The translations under genes were made by a program, and so were the position numbers. The notes under the pieces are model-generated. The model searched no databases and was not told where the DNA came from. It worked only from the letters and a program-made list of their open reading frames with translations. A DNA stretch of 64,000 nucleotides. Origin: Bactrocera neohumeralis (Eukaryota > Arthropoda > Insecta > Diptera > Tephritidae). Shown piece after piece: positions 35,584 through 47,704 of this stretch. The first letter of the stretch is position 1, and every line of letters starts with the position of its first letter. Location of the stretch: contig NC_065923.1 of assembly GCF_024586455.1 (NCBI RefSeq), positions 3,785,501 through 3,849,500 on the forward strand, written 5' to 3'.

Positions 35584-37251
35584 ATACCGGTCCCACTATT
35601 AAAGCATTATTTAAAAACTATTAATAGCTGAAAATTTCAAGAAATAATCGAATATTATCGAATGAATAAATGAAAGGGCTCATAGTAACATTTATGCCAA
35701 AATCCACAGACAAAAAAGATGTTAACTTTTTTAACTATTTTATTTTATAACCCAGTACAAATCGGTTAATAAACTGTCAACAATGGAACAACAATTAGAC
35801 ATCCCACATTTCGACTATTTTGTACTTCCCTGAAATGGCGATTTTTATGGGGGAGTAGTGATACAATAATTTTTTTTATTTTTTTTATGAAACTGTTAAA
35901 ATCCATTTCTAAAAACTAACGGTACATCAATGTGTGACATTTGAAGAATACCTTGTTTAATTCTCATGTTGTAATATTAAAAAATACGGCAATGGCAGAA
36001 ATTACTCCGAAATGTATATGTACATATGTATATGTAGTGTGTACATATACAAAACAAAAAAAAATTAAAAAGCAACTAGGTAGGTACATACTCAAATGTG
36101 TGGGAACAGATAAGTCAGTAAGCAGCATGGTATAGACTCTACCGTGGTAAGCAATTTGACTTGACGGTGGTGAAACATGTGCCATGGATAATAGCGAGAG
36201 TCTCGTATCATATTATCCATGCATGTGCCCTCTGAAAAATTAATTCCTTTTGAATTTATGCCTATTGACATTTTATATTACGTAGACCTTTACAGGAAAC
36301 AAATCAATTGTAAAAAAAAATATGATTATATTTTCGATTGATATCTAACAAATACTTGTTAAAAAGATATTATTTTAAAACAAGTAAATACACACACACA
36401 AATGAAATCGAGCACAAAGGTTGAAAGAAATAAATGACAAATTGCATATGAGCGCTAGGCGCCAAAATACCCCAAATTAAATATAATAAAATAAATTAAT
36501 TTTAAGTTAGTGCATTTGTATGTACATACATATGTACATCCGCATGCTTGCAAGTAATATGTAATGTTTAGAACGAAAATATGATGTCCAAATGGGATTA
36601 TTAAATAAATACAAGTGTCTTACATAAAAGTGTTGACAAATATCTTAAAAGCTGCTTACGGAAAATCTGACGTTTTCATAATTTAGACACAAATTGTCGT
36701 TAATAGCTGCATACTCATCGGGGCATACTAGAGTGGTGGTTAATCAACAAATTACATAGCAGGAAGAAGGAGCATGCTACTCATGACAACGAAGACAAGG
36801 ATGCCCATATTAAAAACGTACAAGGGAGAAACATTATGCAAACATGTGAGATCTGTCTGACTCTTTACAAATGCGAATATTAACTTACCATTTCCATAGT
36901 TTAAAAAAATATAACGTAACACTTTTGCCAATTAGTTGAGTTTATTGCATTCTAATTGTCAGTAATATTTGCACAAATGGCGCAATTCTGTACACTCTAT
37001 GCATTATATTATTCCGATTAGCAGCGAATTTTAAATTCAATAGTCTACAAGTTGTGGTTCGTTCACAATTTTTAAAACAGAATTTTAGCATTATATCATG
37101 TTTGTTCAATTAATAATTCACTCCAAACACATACAAACAAAGGATAACCAAATGAAAAAATAATTCATTTCAATATTGAAATTAAATAGAGTACTTTGAA
37201 ATAGGTTCACATTACGGTTGAACAATATTAACTCAAAATGTTAATATGTAT
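35584..37251. other. intergenic with a small perfect hairpin
   Basis: AT-rich sequence without a supported gene. A 10-bp perfect inverted repeat ATGGATAATA (36184-36193) / TATTATCCAT (36211-36220) surrounds GCGAGAGTCTCGTATCA. GTACATACATATGTACAT repeats lie at 36518-36538. Confidence 0.4.
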
Positions 37252-39821
37252 TTATTTGCCAGCATAGTTTATGCCAGTGGAGAAGAGGGGCGTCATTTTT
37301 TTAGCCTTTTTATTCTTTTTACCACCAGCGCTTGCTGTCGCGGTAACAGCTTGCTTCTTTTGTGTTATAGCCATGGCAAGAACATCACCTAAATCTGTAC
37401 GCATTGGTGTTGTGAAACCAATGTTTTCGGCTAAATAGCCATCAAGCGATTCACATTCACTAGAGCGACCAGAACTTATGGTGCGATTGGTAACGGCTGT
37501 GTTGGCCACAAAAGGTTTTGAAGTGGATATATTTTTACCCCAAGTTGATAATTCCTGATACATGTTATTGCTGCTGCTGACAGGCGATGCCAATGTCGGC
37601 CAGTATTCTTTTACGTTTGGCGATTCTCCAACTACAGCTACAGTTGAATAAGTTGCTTGAGTTTTTGTCTTGGGTAATGCAATTGGGTTGCTGGTGTTGT
37701 TATCCGCAGTAGCGCTGCTGCCGGGAAGTGCCTCTTCAAAGCCCCACTAAGAAAAACGGTTATGATAAGAAAATTAATATTTTAATCATGCTATAGGTAG
37801 GAAATATAAACATATTTCTTACTGTTGGAAACTCTTGTGCGGATGATAAGTTCAAATTTGCTGTGCTAGCAATCAGTTTTCCCATTTGACGATCATTAAT
37901 TTCGTTTATGTGCTTTTCGCGTCGACGTTCTTCGCGTTCGCGACGCTGGCGTTCTTTCTTGCGCATAAAAATATCGTCTAAATGCATTTTGTAATAAAAG
38001 TTTAGTATATTTATAATTTCAATAATGTGATTATTTTGGCATACCTTTGAATAGACGTAGTATCTCATTAGATACAAATGGTGGTTGCATATCGACCTCA
38101 ATAACTGCAAACTGAGCTGTTAGTGGTAAATGACCGAGGCAAGTAAATTTACGGCGGTGTTCTTCATCCATTGAGTGATACTCCTTTTGCAATACACGTG
38201 CATTAATTACCAAAGGAGCGTGTTCTAATGCACCATAACATGCTTGTAGCATTTTTACATTTAAAGGATGCAAAAAAATATTTTGCCCATCCACAGATTG
38301 GTAAAAATAATAATATTTTGTATGAATGTCTTCATTATCCACGGAGGATAGCGCCAGACTACTAGTATTTAGCGAATTATCATCATTGCTAATGATGCTT
38401 TCAGTACCTAATACATCAACATCTTCATAATTTTCATTTTCTTCATTAAGCTTATTGGCAGCTTTATTTGAATGTTCTTCTATATCCTCTTTCATTTCTT
38501 CAACTTTCTCTCGTCGTTCCTTTTGCAAGTCCAAAGCTTGCTGTATGAAAATGTATTCTGGACTGGTTGGATCTTGGCCAGCAACCAATTCACGTTGCTC
38601 ACGATCAATTATATTTAAAATGTCACTGCGATTGGCAATTAAGAATTTTGAAAAACTTTTTGAATCATTTTCGGCTGAAATCAATGGATAGCTATTCATA
38701 GCATTTTGATGAGTATTAGCATCATATTTCTCAATCATCATGCAACCTTTTTTGCGACGCATCAAATGGAACGTAATTTCATCGCCAATACTGAACTGAC
38801 GTTGTTGTTCAATCGTAGTACTTTTCAAATCAGCTGTATGTATAGCTTCATAGCAAATAGGACATTTGCGCCAAGTCTTATCACTTAGCGCTAAATAATG
38901 TAAAATACATGGCCAGCAATATGCGTGACCACAACGAGTTAATTTCGCTGCAATAGGTGGATATAAGCAAATGGGACATTGCGGCTCCTCTTCAGTTTGA
39001 ATATTAATTTGTTCAATAAGATTCCAATCGATTAAATTGTCAGGCGATGAATAGACACTCATATTAATACCAGATTTCACAACAAATTGAAAACTAGAAT
39101 AAGAAATTTGCATTGTATGACAATTTAAAGTTTTTAAGAAATAACTCACTTAGCTTGTAAGAATTGCTCTTTATTATAACGATGGCGTTTACTCCCGTTA
39201 CTGGCTCCATGTCGCTTTGTGGCCACAGTTGAACCACTACCACCGTTCCGGCCAAAAACGTTAAAACTAAAAGCGTTGTCAGCGTCACGCGGAGCGTAAT
39301 GAAAATTGAGCAGATGATTCAAATTCTGCTTTTTGCTCCCTGGTGCGTACACAGAGTTCAATTCGTAGTCCGCATATTGCTGAGACTTTTTTTTGGTCAA
39401 TGCACCGGTCACCACCGGCTCTACTACCGTGGCTAATCCGGTGCTGGTAGCAGAAACATCTTCAGTCGCGCATGTAAGATTGTCTTCGATAATGAAAGCT
39501 TCATTGCTGTTGCTAACATTGCTACCGGTACCGCCGCCACGTTGACGTGGTCGTTTATCGACATTTGGTCGCGCTTTAACTGAAGAGTACTGCTTCGAAT
39601 TCCGCTGCGAATCGTTACGAGTTGTTGACGGTTGTTCTCGACGTCGGGAATTACGAGGTAAACACTTATTGACTTGTAAATCTAAAAATAAATATCATAT
39701 AATAATTTCGTAAGGCTAACAGAAATATTTTTTTACCTGAAGACGATTTGCGTAGTGAGGAATCAATTGGTTGACACGCCTTTGAGCGTGCAAAAATGTT
39801 TTGAGGTTTTTTGTTCTCCAT
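37252..39821 (-). CDS. RNF10: RING finger protein 10 (RNF10) homolog, probable E3 ubiquitin ligase
   Basis: Exons in transcription order: 39821-39737, 39681-39150, 39093-38045, 37977-37823, 37746-37252; total 2316 nt, 771 aa (human RNF10 about 811). Landmarks in family order: LNHLLNFHYAPRD, RYNKEQFLQANFQFVV, a C3HC4 RING near residues 245-290 (CPICLYPPIAAKLTRCGH, CWPCILHYLALSDKTW, KCPICYEAI), YYYFYQSVDGQNIFLHPLNV, HLPLTAQFAVIEVDMQPPFV, a basic coiled segment (KKERQRREREERRREK) and the Lys-rich tail KKNKKAKKMTPLFSTG. The start ATG at 39819-39821 gives MENKKPQNIFARSK. RNF10 proteins are E3 ligases reported to ubiquitinate small ribosomal proteins during stalled initiation. It is divergently arranged with Pex10. 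Confidence 0.93.
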
Positions 39822-40703
39822 TGTTATTAAAAAATATTTTAGATGAAGCGCAGCTAGTAGCTGGGTAAAGATGGTTTGGAAACTTGAAATTAAAGGAATT
39901 CCTTGACAGCGAACTGTAGTTTATGAAAATTTCTCCAGATGGAGTTTTATGCACTTTATTAATTTTTAGGCGAGACATTTTTACTGAGCCATGATTTTAA
40001 CTACAAAATACACGAAAAAATAGTCGCGTATATAAGTGAATGCACGAAGTATTTTTTTTTTTTTTTGCAAAAACGAGGAGAAGACTCGTAGGCGAGTAGA
40101 CCTAGTACATCAGTGGATGACGTCGTCAATTTTTTATGACTTCAGCAACCGTTTTCGGCCTACTTTAGCACAAAGTCTTAGTTTTATCGCACTAATATAT
40201 TAGCTATTGAATTATTAAATTTATATGTATGTATAAATTTTATGGTAAATATTGTGATAAGAAGGTATCCAAAATCTCTGAAAACTTCAGCTTTTTGCTA
40301 TTCGGGAACAAAAAGTAAAGCCAGCGAACGACGTCGTGCCAACAATTTTATTACTCGTTAAATACAAAACAAAACAACGAGTACAATTTGACAATGACTG
40401 AACATCATGTGTTTGTCAATTAGACTTTTGTGTTTTGCCTAAAGATTAAAAAAGACAACCAAATTAATTTTAAGGAACTTATAAATAATTGATTTTGAGA
40501 TGCATCTATTAATTGTAATATAAAAAATATGTATACACATATGCAGGTAATCGTCTGAAAAATTATAAATATATGCAACCCTACAAAAACATATGATCCC
40601 ACTATATTGAAATAAATAATAAATAAAACATGACAGTTGTTATCACTTCGTACTTTGAACAATTTACCACTAGTAATTCTATATTTTTTATAAAAAGAAA
40701 GGA
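39822..40703. promoter_or_regulatory. shared divergent promoter region of RNF10 and Pex10
   Basis: The 882 bp between the two start codons must hold both promoters and 5' UTRs. It contains two palindromic GACGTCGTC-type sites (TGACGTCGTC near 40119 and ACGACGTCGT near 40328), which resemble CREB/ATF cores. No TATA box is obvious for either gene. Confidence 0.5.
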
Positions 40704-41694
40704 ATGATACAAGGTCGTAAGTTAATTGGAAAAAATCCATTAGATTTTCGAAATGCTCGAGCACGCCAACCTGAAATTGTACGATCTGTTCAAAAAGATG
40801 CCAAATACACAGAAGAACTAACAGAAGATTTCTCGGATCTCCTGCGTTTAACCGGCTCTCGCAGTTGGATAAAATACAACCAACTATGTAAACTCTTTGC
40901 CGAAATCAGTTATCATGGATTTGCGTCAATTAGTAATTTACAAACACTTGGTGAGGAATACACTGGTATTATTCAAGTTGATAGTGCATATATGCACATT
41001 CCATCCCGTTTGGTATGTGGTGAATATACCCTTTTAAACACTACTCTTTAATAATGAATAATTGCAGTTACAACTAGTTGCAATCATACTGGAATTCGGT
41101 GGAGACGCTTTATTTGTTCGAATTTTAGAAAAACTTGAAAAATACATCAAAGATAATGAGGAAATTGTACCGGATGCAAAGGAAAAACTACTAAGGGTGC
41201 TACGAATATTGTATTTCTCTCCACAATATATAAAGGCCTTACATAAATCATTATTTTATGTGCGTTCCGGTAAATACCAAATGTCCAAACGTTTTACTGG
41301 CTTAAATTACGTCCTAATACGCCACTGGTTACAACCAGAATTTTCATTATATGGATATAAAATACTTGGAGTTATAACATTTCTACAAGTAACTGTGTCA
41401 TTAATAATAAATGCATACGAATATTGGAAAGAACATAAAAGAAAAAAGTTAGAGAATATAAACAGCTCTTCTAGAAGGTTAATCAACACAGAGAGAAATG
41501 CAAATTCCGAAAAGTCTGAGGCGCCACAGTGCATCCTTTGCCTTGATTCACGTACTAATACGACCTTGACGCCATGTGGACATTTATTTTGTTGGAATTG
41601 TATACTTGATTGGCTGGATGAACGTGATGAATGCCCTTTGTGCAGAGAAAAGCTAAAGAAGTCCAATGTAATACCTTTACAAAACTATTTATAA
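40704..41694 (+). CDS. Pex10: Peroxin 10, peroxisomal RING E3 ligase
   Basis: Two exons, 40704-41012 and 41068-41694, separated by a 55-nt intron, give 311 aa (human PEX10 326). PEX10 forms the PEX2-PEX10-PEX12 retrotranslocation ligase in the peroxisome membrane that ubiquitinates the PEX5 receptor. Visible: the N-terminal Pex2/10/12 region (IVRSVQKDAKY, LGEEYTGIIQ, LEFGGDALFVRILEKLE), hydrophobic segments (for example LGVITFLQVTVSLII), and a C-terminal C3HC4 RING at residues 258-295 (CILCLDSRTNTTLTPCGH, CWNCILDWLDERDECPLC). All zinc ligands are present. Start at MIQGRKLIG; no upstream in-frame alternative looks better. Confidence 0.95.
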
Positions 41695-42481
41695 AGCTTA
41701 ATTGTATCGAAGTTGGTATAGGGTATTTTTTGTCATATGAATTAATAAGAAATGGTATTTGTAAGATTTTAAAATAAAAATTTCACCAAGGTTCAGTGTT
41801 CCCAGCGTTCCATAGTCTTCTAAAAAAAACATTTCCTGACTTGTTCGTAACAGGCTACCCGAAATTTTTGAAGATGTTTTTTTTTTTTGGTATATATGTA
41901 TGTATCAATAGGCCGTTACGAAAAATAAACAAAACTACACTGTACAAAATATTTGAGATTTAAGAAAAGTGCTCTAACGCCATTAGTTTTATTTACGAAT
42001 GAGGGGTTAATGACAACATTAAAAGAATTCGACCCCAAAACGGAAAACGAAAAAAATTATACATCAGGTGGCAACATACCTTTGAGTATTTTGTTTTCTT
42101 TGTTTTCACCAGACATCGCAATAGTTGCACTGTTGCAGCTGAACTAAATATTTTCACTACTTGTGAGGTAATTAATATAATTTAGATAAAAAATGTTATT
42201 AAACATTTCGCTTTTGAATATTAAACAAATCGTTTATTAATTTGTTTCTGCATTATTATTCCATAGGCGCTGATGAAGAAAACATAAGGATTACTTGTGC
42301 AGCGCCTCTATAACATTTGACGAAATCATAAAGTTAGCTGAAAATAAACAACAAATTGAGTTTTTTTTAACAAAAACAAAAAAGTTTATCTGCATATTTT
42401 TGAGTACATCTATATATAATATTTAGTTTTGTCTTGTCACCAAGATTAGCATAAAAAACTTTGAAGTAGTTAGTTTCAGGA
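41695..42481. other. Pex10-DCAF11 intergenic region
   Basis: Contains the Pex10 3' end (AATAAAA near 41772) and the DCAF11 5' region. A possible 5'-UTR intron for DCAF11 runs from about GAG|GTAATT (42167) to ATAG|GCGCTG (42267). No coding ORF supported. Confidence 0.4.
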
Positions 42482-44766
42482 ATGGGTAATAATATTGTGT
42501 ATGAAATTGACGAAGATGACTTCGATGATGAGGATGTGGACGATATGCTTGGTGAACAATTGAGTTTGGCCGTTGGTACTGTAATGAGTCAACTGGAGCG
42601 TCTGGAACGTCTAAATCCCTTGGAAAGACCAACAGCGCGAATGCCTGTGATACGAAAGAAACCAGATTTGCGAACCTTTCGCGTAAGTTGGTACCATATA
42701 AGAGTCACATAGTGGTTTTATGATTGTATTTATGTTACAGCACACCATGTTGTACAAAGAAATAAAAGCGTTGTGTGCTTTACCAGCAAACAGCAATCGT
42801 CCCAGTGATCGTTGGTCGTTGACTCGTGGTTTGTTTAAACGGGAGAATGGGATAGCCGCTCATCCAGCCGGATCATTTACACCTAATCAGCAACGTCGCA
42901 TTGCAAATCTATTTGTGCCTAATAACAAGGACCAGCGTTTGATGTCATTGGAAGCCAAGGTTTTCATTTGCAAATTTAATAAAGATGGAAGTAAATTGAT
43001 TACTGCTTGCCAAGGTATTTTTTTCTTATAAACGTACATATATAAAAATATATTAATGCAATTTCTATGCATATGATTGTGCATTCTTTTATATCTTAGA
43101 TTCAGTGATTCGCGTTTTTGATTCTTCAAAGGGCACATACCATCGCATAAACCGTATCGTAACGGATATATGTAACTGGAGTATTTTGGATGTAGACTTT
43201 AGTCCCTGCGGGCAATACTTAGCATATTCTACATGGTCAGATGCTTGTGAGTTTCAACTAAATATATTTGTTTGACTTATTTTAAATCAATTTATTTCCC
43301 TCAGTTTTTGTTTTACCCGTAAATAGTGACGGGAAAGATATGCAGTCTTTCAATTTAAATGCCGAACAATCACGCGCCGGTATATTCTCACTACGATTTT
43401 CCCCATGTGGTCAACATATAATCGGCGGGAGTAATAATTCCTTAATTTATGTAGTCGATCGTGAGACACATGCTGTACGAATGATAAATACACAACGAAC
43501 TCACAAAGACGATATAAATGCTGTTAGTTTTGTAAGCGATCAAGATTCAAATATATTTGTTTCTGGCTGCAATAATGGCGTGTTAAAGTTGTGGGATTTA
43601 CGGTGTGCTGGTAGCAGTGCCCGCGGAAGAAGCGGTTCAGGTGGTAGTTACAATAATAACAGAAATAGCTGCACTAGCGTCAGACATATGCCAGTGGGCA
43701 TATTCAAAGGCCACTTGGATGGCATTACTTACATCGACCCACGCAACGATGGGCATTACTTATTAACTAATTCCAAAGATCAAAGCATAAAAATTTGGGA
43801 CATGAGAATGACAAGTCCCAACAACAAATTAAATAAAGTAATACTGCCACTTATTCCATGGGATTACCGTTGGGATACAGTACCACGTGAATGTCAGTAT
43901 TCTATCGACATTTTGCTAAATGAATATGGTTGTAAGCTTGAATTTATTTTTAGATTACAATCCAAAAGCAACGTTGGAGGGAGATGTAAGCGTGATGACC
44001 TATCGTGGTCATCGTGTTACCAAGAGTTTATTGCGAGCGAAATTCTCCCCAGCTTTACAAACGGGACAGCGCTACATATACACTGGCTGTGGCACAGGCA
44101 GAATTATAAGTAAGTTTTCATAGGCTTAACAAAAATACATAATTTTTGTTGTTGTTGCAGCGGCAGAGTTCTGACGACTTTGCAGTCCTCCGCCAGATTA
44201 AATTCGGGTCCGTTCCGGTTACGTTGACCCGACTGTTATGGGAACGGAAGACATGACTCTTCAAATATTTCCACTTTTATGTTCATGTTCCTCCATTTAA
44301 AAAATCTAACCCATATAAAAATTCTTATATATTTATTGTTACATTTTCAGTATACGATGTGTTGACAGGGCAAATAAAAGAGGCTATTGAAGGACATAAA
44401 GATATTGTGCGTGATTTGTCATGGCATCCTGTTCGTTCAGAAATTGTATCTGGATCGGTGGGTTGAGCAATTGCTTCTATATAAGTAATAGCAGTATTTA
44501 ATAAAAATTAATATACATATGTAGTGGGACTCTCATGTCAACCTGAACACCTTTAAACATAATCCTTTACTGAAACGGCCAAGTTCTGGTTCAGGTTATC
44601 AAGGCTCCTTAAGACGCTCCCTCCGTATAGCGCATCAAAACGGTGACTTAGACGATGAGGCTGATGAAGATGAGGTAAATAACGCCAATTTGAAATATTA
44701 TATTATGACTAAAATAACCTACCATATATGCGTGCTTTTAAATCCTAGCCCGAGCAGTCATGGTAG
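42482..44766 (+). CDS. DCAF11: DCAF11 / WDR23, WD40 substrate receptor of CUL4-DDB1 ubiquitin ligase
   Basis: Exons 42482-42682, 42741-43014, 43100-43246, 43305-43892, 43954-44109, 44351-44457, 44525-44674, and a short last exon 44749-44766 (PEQSW-stop) join in phase to 546 aa, the length of human DCAF11. WD repeats: KVFICKFNKDGSKLITAC, SILDVDFSPCGQYLAYSTW, IFSLRFSPCGQHIIGGSN, HKDDINAVSFV ... VLKLWDLR, GHLDGITYIDPRNDGHYL ... SIKIWDMR, then WDYRWDTVPRE, VMTYRGHRV, KFSPALQTGQRYIYTGC, and HKDIVRDLSWHPVRSEIVSG. WDR23 homologs restrain the stress factor Nrf2/SKN-1 by CUL4-dependent turnover. The last exon and the 43892 donor (GAAT|GTCAGT) are the least certain parts. Intron 5 carries a LINE 3'-end fragment. 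Confidence 0.93.
44147..44252 (-). repeat. LINE 3'-end fragment, copy 2, in DCAF11 intron 5
   Basis: TTGTTGTTGTTGCAGCGGC, then GCAGTCCTCCGCC, TTCGGGTCCGTTCCGGTTAC and GACCCGACTGTTATGGGAAC match 20941-21034 in order. The TTG run is the complement of a CAA tail, so the fragment is in minus orientation inside a plus-strand gene. Confidence 0.65.
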
Positions 44767-46672
44767 CAGTCTGCGACATATACATACACTACATTTTTGC
44801 CTGAAGAAACTTAAATAATGGAAAGGTGTACGAAAATCAGCATCAGCATATGTATCACAGATATATCTAAACATAAACATTAATACTTTTGACTTTAAAC
44901 CAGTACATAAATACACATCCATGCGTATATATTTATATATAATTCAGTTAGTTTGTACTCTTATTTTTAAGTGTTGTATGACTTAAAATCATTTTACGTA
45001 GAAACATGTAAATATGTAATGTTATGCCAATAGGTGATCTAACTACTTTAAATTAGTGTTCTGTAGCAGTCAAAATTTAACTTCTAATTTTCACTTAGCT
45101 GTGAAAATGCGATAGTGCTCTTTGACTGCCACTCTAATTAGGTCTACAACGTTTTGTAACACAACCTAATTGAACAAGTTTAAATTTAATAAAAATGGAT
45201 TTACTCAGGCCTATAATTAATTTTCATTATTTTCTTAATTGTAACATGTAAAACAGGAACATTTCGTGGTGCGAACTGCATTGTACTGTGGCAGCGAGTC
45301 GTAAGTTAACCCTTGCCTACTTAGTAGCATGTTACGACCAAAATTTTGGTATGTTTTGATTACAATTAATCTATCCACTAATCTAGGCACTCACTAATCT
45401 AGTATGTCCTCACTATGCTGTTGGAGAAGTTTTTGATATTAAAACATTCATATCGTTTAAAATTTGTTAGAAGAAAACATTGTAATGTCGTATTTTGTTA
45501 TAAAAGTCGTTTGAATATTTTCCAGTCTCTAAGATTAATACCTAAAACAAAATACTAAACCTAACTGTTCTTCATCTATCGCACTTCCTCAATTTTTGAA
45601 AGCCTTCGAATTACCTTGAAAAATTATATGCAAATAACTTAGGCGGAAAACGCTTTAAACTTCTGAATTCTGATCTAAAACGGTTATAAGACAGATATAA
45701 AAATACTCTTAACTTCGAAATTTGGTATATATGTATACAGTAATTAACTATTTATCAAAAAAAAAAAATCGAAAAATTATTTTGAAATCCTACTTCCTTC
45801 AGGCATGAGAGCTAGGAAAAAGCGATCAATAACCAAATCGTATCGTTAAGGTATGATTTCCAATATAATTTCCACTTCTAATTGAGCTGAGTTAGTTTGC
45901 TCATATTTAACAGAAATATATTCTTTATATATTTCAAATCAAATGTTATAATCAATTTAAATATACATACATATGTATGTACATTTGTGTATACAGCTGG
46001 TACAAGCTATCATAATTTGCAGGCCAGAAATTGCTTGGCGGTATGTTCAGTGCGTATGTATAAAATTTGTCTGCCACTAAAATTGAAAAAGCCTTTAAAC
46101 ATACATACATATATACATATGTACATATTTCATACCTGTTAACTTAACTGAATCCTGATAATAATGAAAATTTGTATACTCTCAACATAATCGATACTAA
46201 CTAAAATAGGTTTATTCAAATAATGTTTTCAGATTGCTGACACAAATTGAACACGGTGCTTATCCCGTTAATAACTAAGAGTGTTTCTGATGAAAACTTT
46301 TTGAAATCCCAATGCGCTTTCCTTTTTAAAGGATAAAGAAAGACATTGTTTCAATGAGAAGCGAGAATTGATAAAGAAGATTGATATGGCAACAGGACAG
46401 CACCTAAATTGAATCGAAGCTTGCCATAAAATGCAATGATAAAGCGAAGAATCGTGAACAACATGTAATAAATCAAGAGGACAGATAATCTATCTTTCGA
46501 TATTTAAAACATAATTAACCGAAACATCTTCAAAAATTATAAATAAATATAATGCAAATAGGATTTGAAAACAACAACAATTTTGTACTTGCAACACAAA
46601 GTATTTTTATTCGCGGAGTGTCACTTATAATGGAAATAATGTATAACTATTAATGAATCACCCCCACATAAA
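44767..46672. other. DCAF11 3' flank, no recognised gene
   Basis: AT-rich with microsatellites (ACATACATATGTATGTAC near 45966, ACATACATACATATATAC near 46101). No ORF or element supported. Confidence 0.5.
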
Positions 46673-46819
46673 GGCGGCTCTTTTTCGTGCTGTCAAAAGC
46701 AGCTTTTACGGGTCTTTTCCAAGATTTGGCGCATGGTGAATATCTGGTCAGTTGTTGATTTTCCAGGTCTAAGGAATGTCCAGGCATCAGTCACTAGATC
46801 ACCTTTGGGGGTCCTACAA
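46673..46819 (-). mobile_element. RTE LINE fragment E, internally deleted
   Basis: Pieces match copy B in order with gaps: AAGGCGGCTCTTTTTCGTGC and AAAGCAGCTTTT (B 13699-13737), ACGGGTCTTTTCCAAGATTT to TTGATTTTCCAGGTCTAA (B 13775-13840), then CAGTCACTAGATCACCTTTG (B 14306-14337). The last jump means about 460 bp of RT sequence is missing. Confidence 0.85.
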
Positions 46820-46984
46820 GTTCTGATTTACCTCTATTATATGAATGTGCCTATTTATACCTACTCAAGCTTATATTATCTGTCTTTTCAATGGGCCAAT
46901 TTCGTCTTCTTATCTTTAATTATTTCCTTATTGACCCTTTTTAGTGTATTTCGTATATTAATTTACATATGGCAGTTCGAAAAG

Positions 46985-47290
46985 TACTTAGCTTAACCGT
47001 ACGATGACGCTATAATCGCAAGAAACATTTACTATCAAAGTTTTGTTTTGGGTGCGGGTAGACACAAACGGGTCCACGGATTTGAGAACAATACAGTCGA
47101 AACCGTGAAATTTCCCCGGCCTGATTTGAAGTTGAATACTGTCCTATCGGTACGAAAGGTCAAGGCCAAATTGGTTACGAACTACGAACTGCTAGCTCAT
47201 CGAACGGTTTCTCCAGATTTGGTCCCTGGTCCATGCAGGACTGCAGAAAACGTATTATTCAAGAGTATCAACACTAAATATTTATAGTTC
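46985..47290 (+). other. degraded segment, possibly mariner-derived
   Basis: AAAAGTACTTAGCTTAACC, TACGAT and ATAATCGCAAGA at 46978-47025 resemble the leader at 58392-58440 that precedes a mariner start. The following 79-codon ORF (47048-47287) matches nothing I recognise; its TVSPDLVPG only faintly recalls a mariner YSPDLAP motif. Confidence 0.25.
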
Positions 47291-47704
47291 TTAAACTAGT
47301 TCCCGTTTACACAAACATATATTTTTATTTAAAAATTTATTATTAAATAAAACAACATATGCGTTTAAGAAAAACAATTTTATATTTATCCATAAACTAC
47401 TCATATTTGAATTATATATTATTTACGTTAAATAAAAATTAATTTTAACATAAGTTAGTATGTATGTATGTATGTTTGTGTACAAAATATTAGCATACCA
47501 CCGATCCAATCGTGGTACTTAACTTCTCATTATTATGATGTTGTCTCGTATTTACAAAATACAAATATTGAATATGGTATGAAGCAAACCTTAAAATTAT
47601 AATTTAGTGTACATAGGTTAAGTATGTACATATGTGTATGCGTAAACCTAAACGTAATCTACCCCATATTTACAGCCACCCTTCGGAAATCAGAACTCCA
47701 TGTC

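Noticed and set aside
46733..46996. 87-codon ORF with hydrophobic stretch
   Set aside because: Its first third is antisense RTE sequence; the rest is AT-rich and gives hydrophobic residues by composition.
47048..47287. 79-codon ORF as a small gene
   Set aside because: No recognisable family, no upstream signals, and it sits in transposon-like debris.
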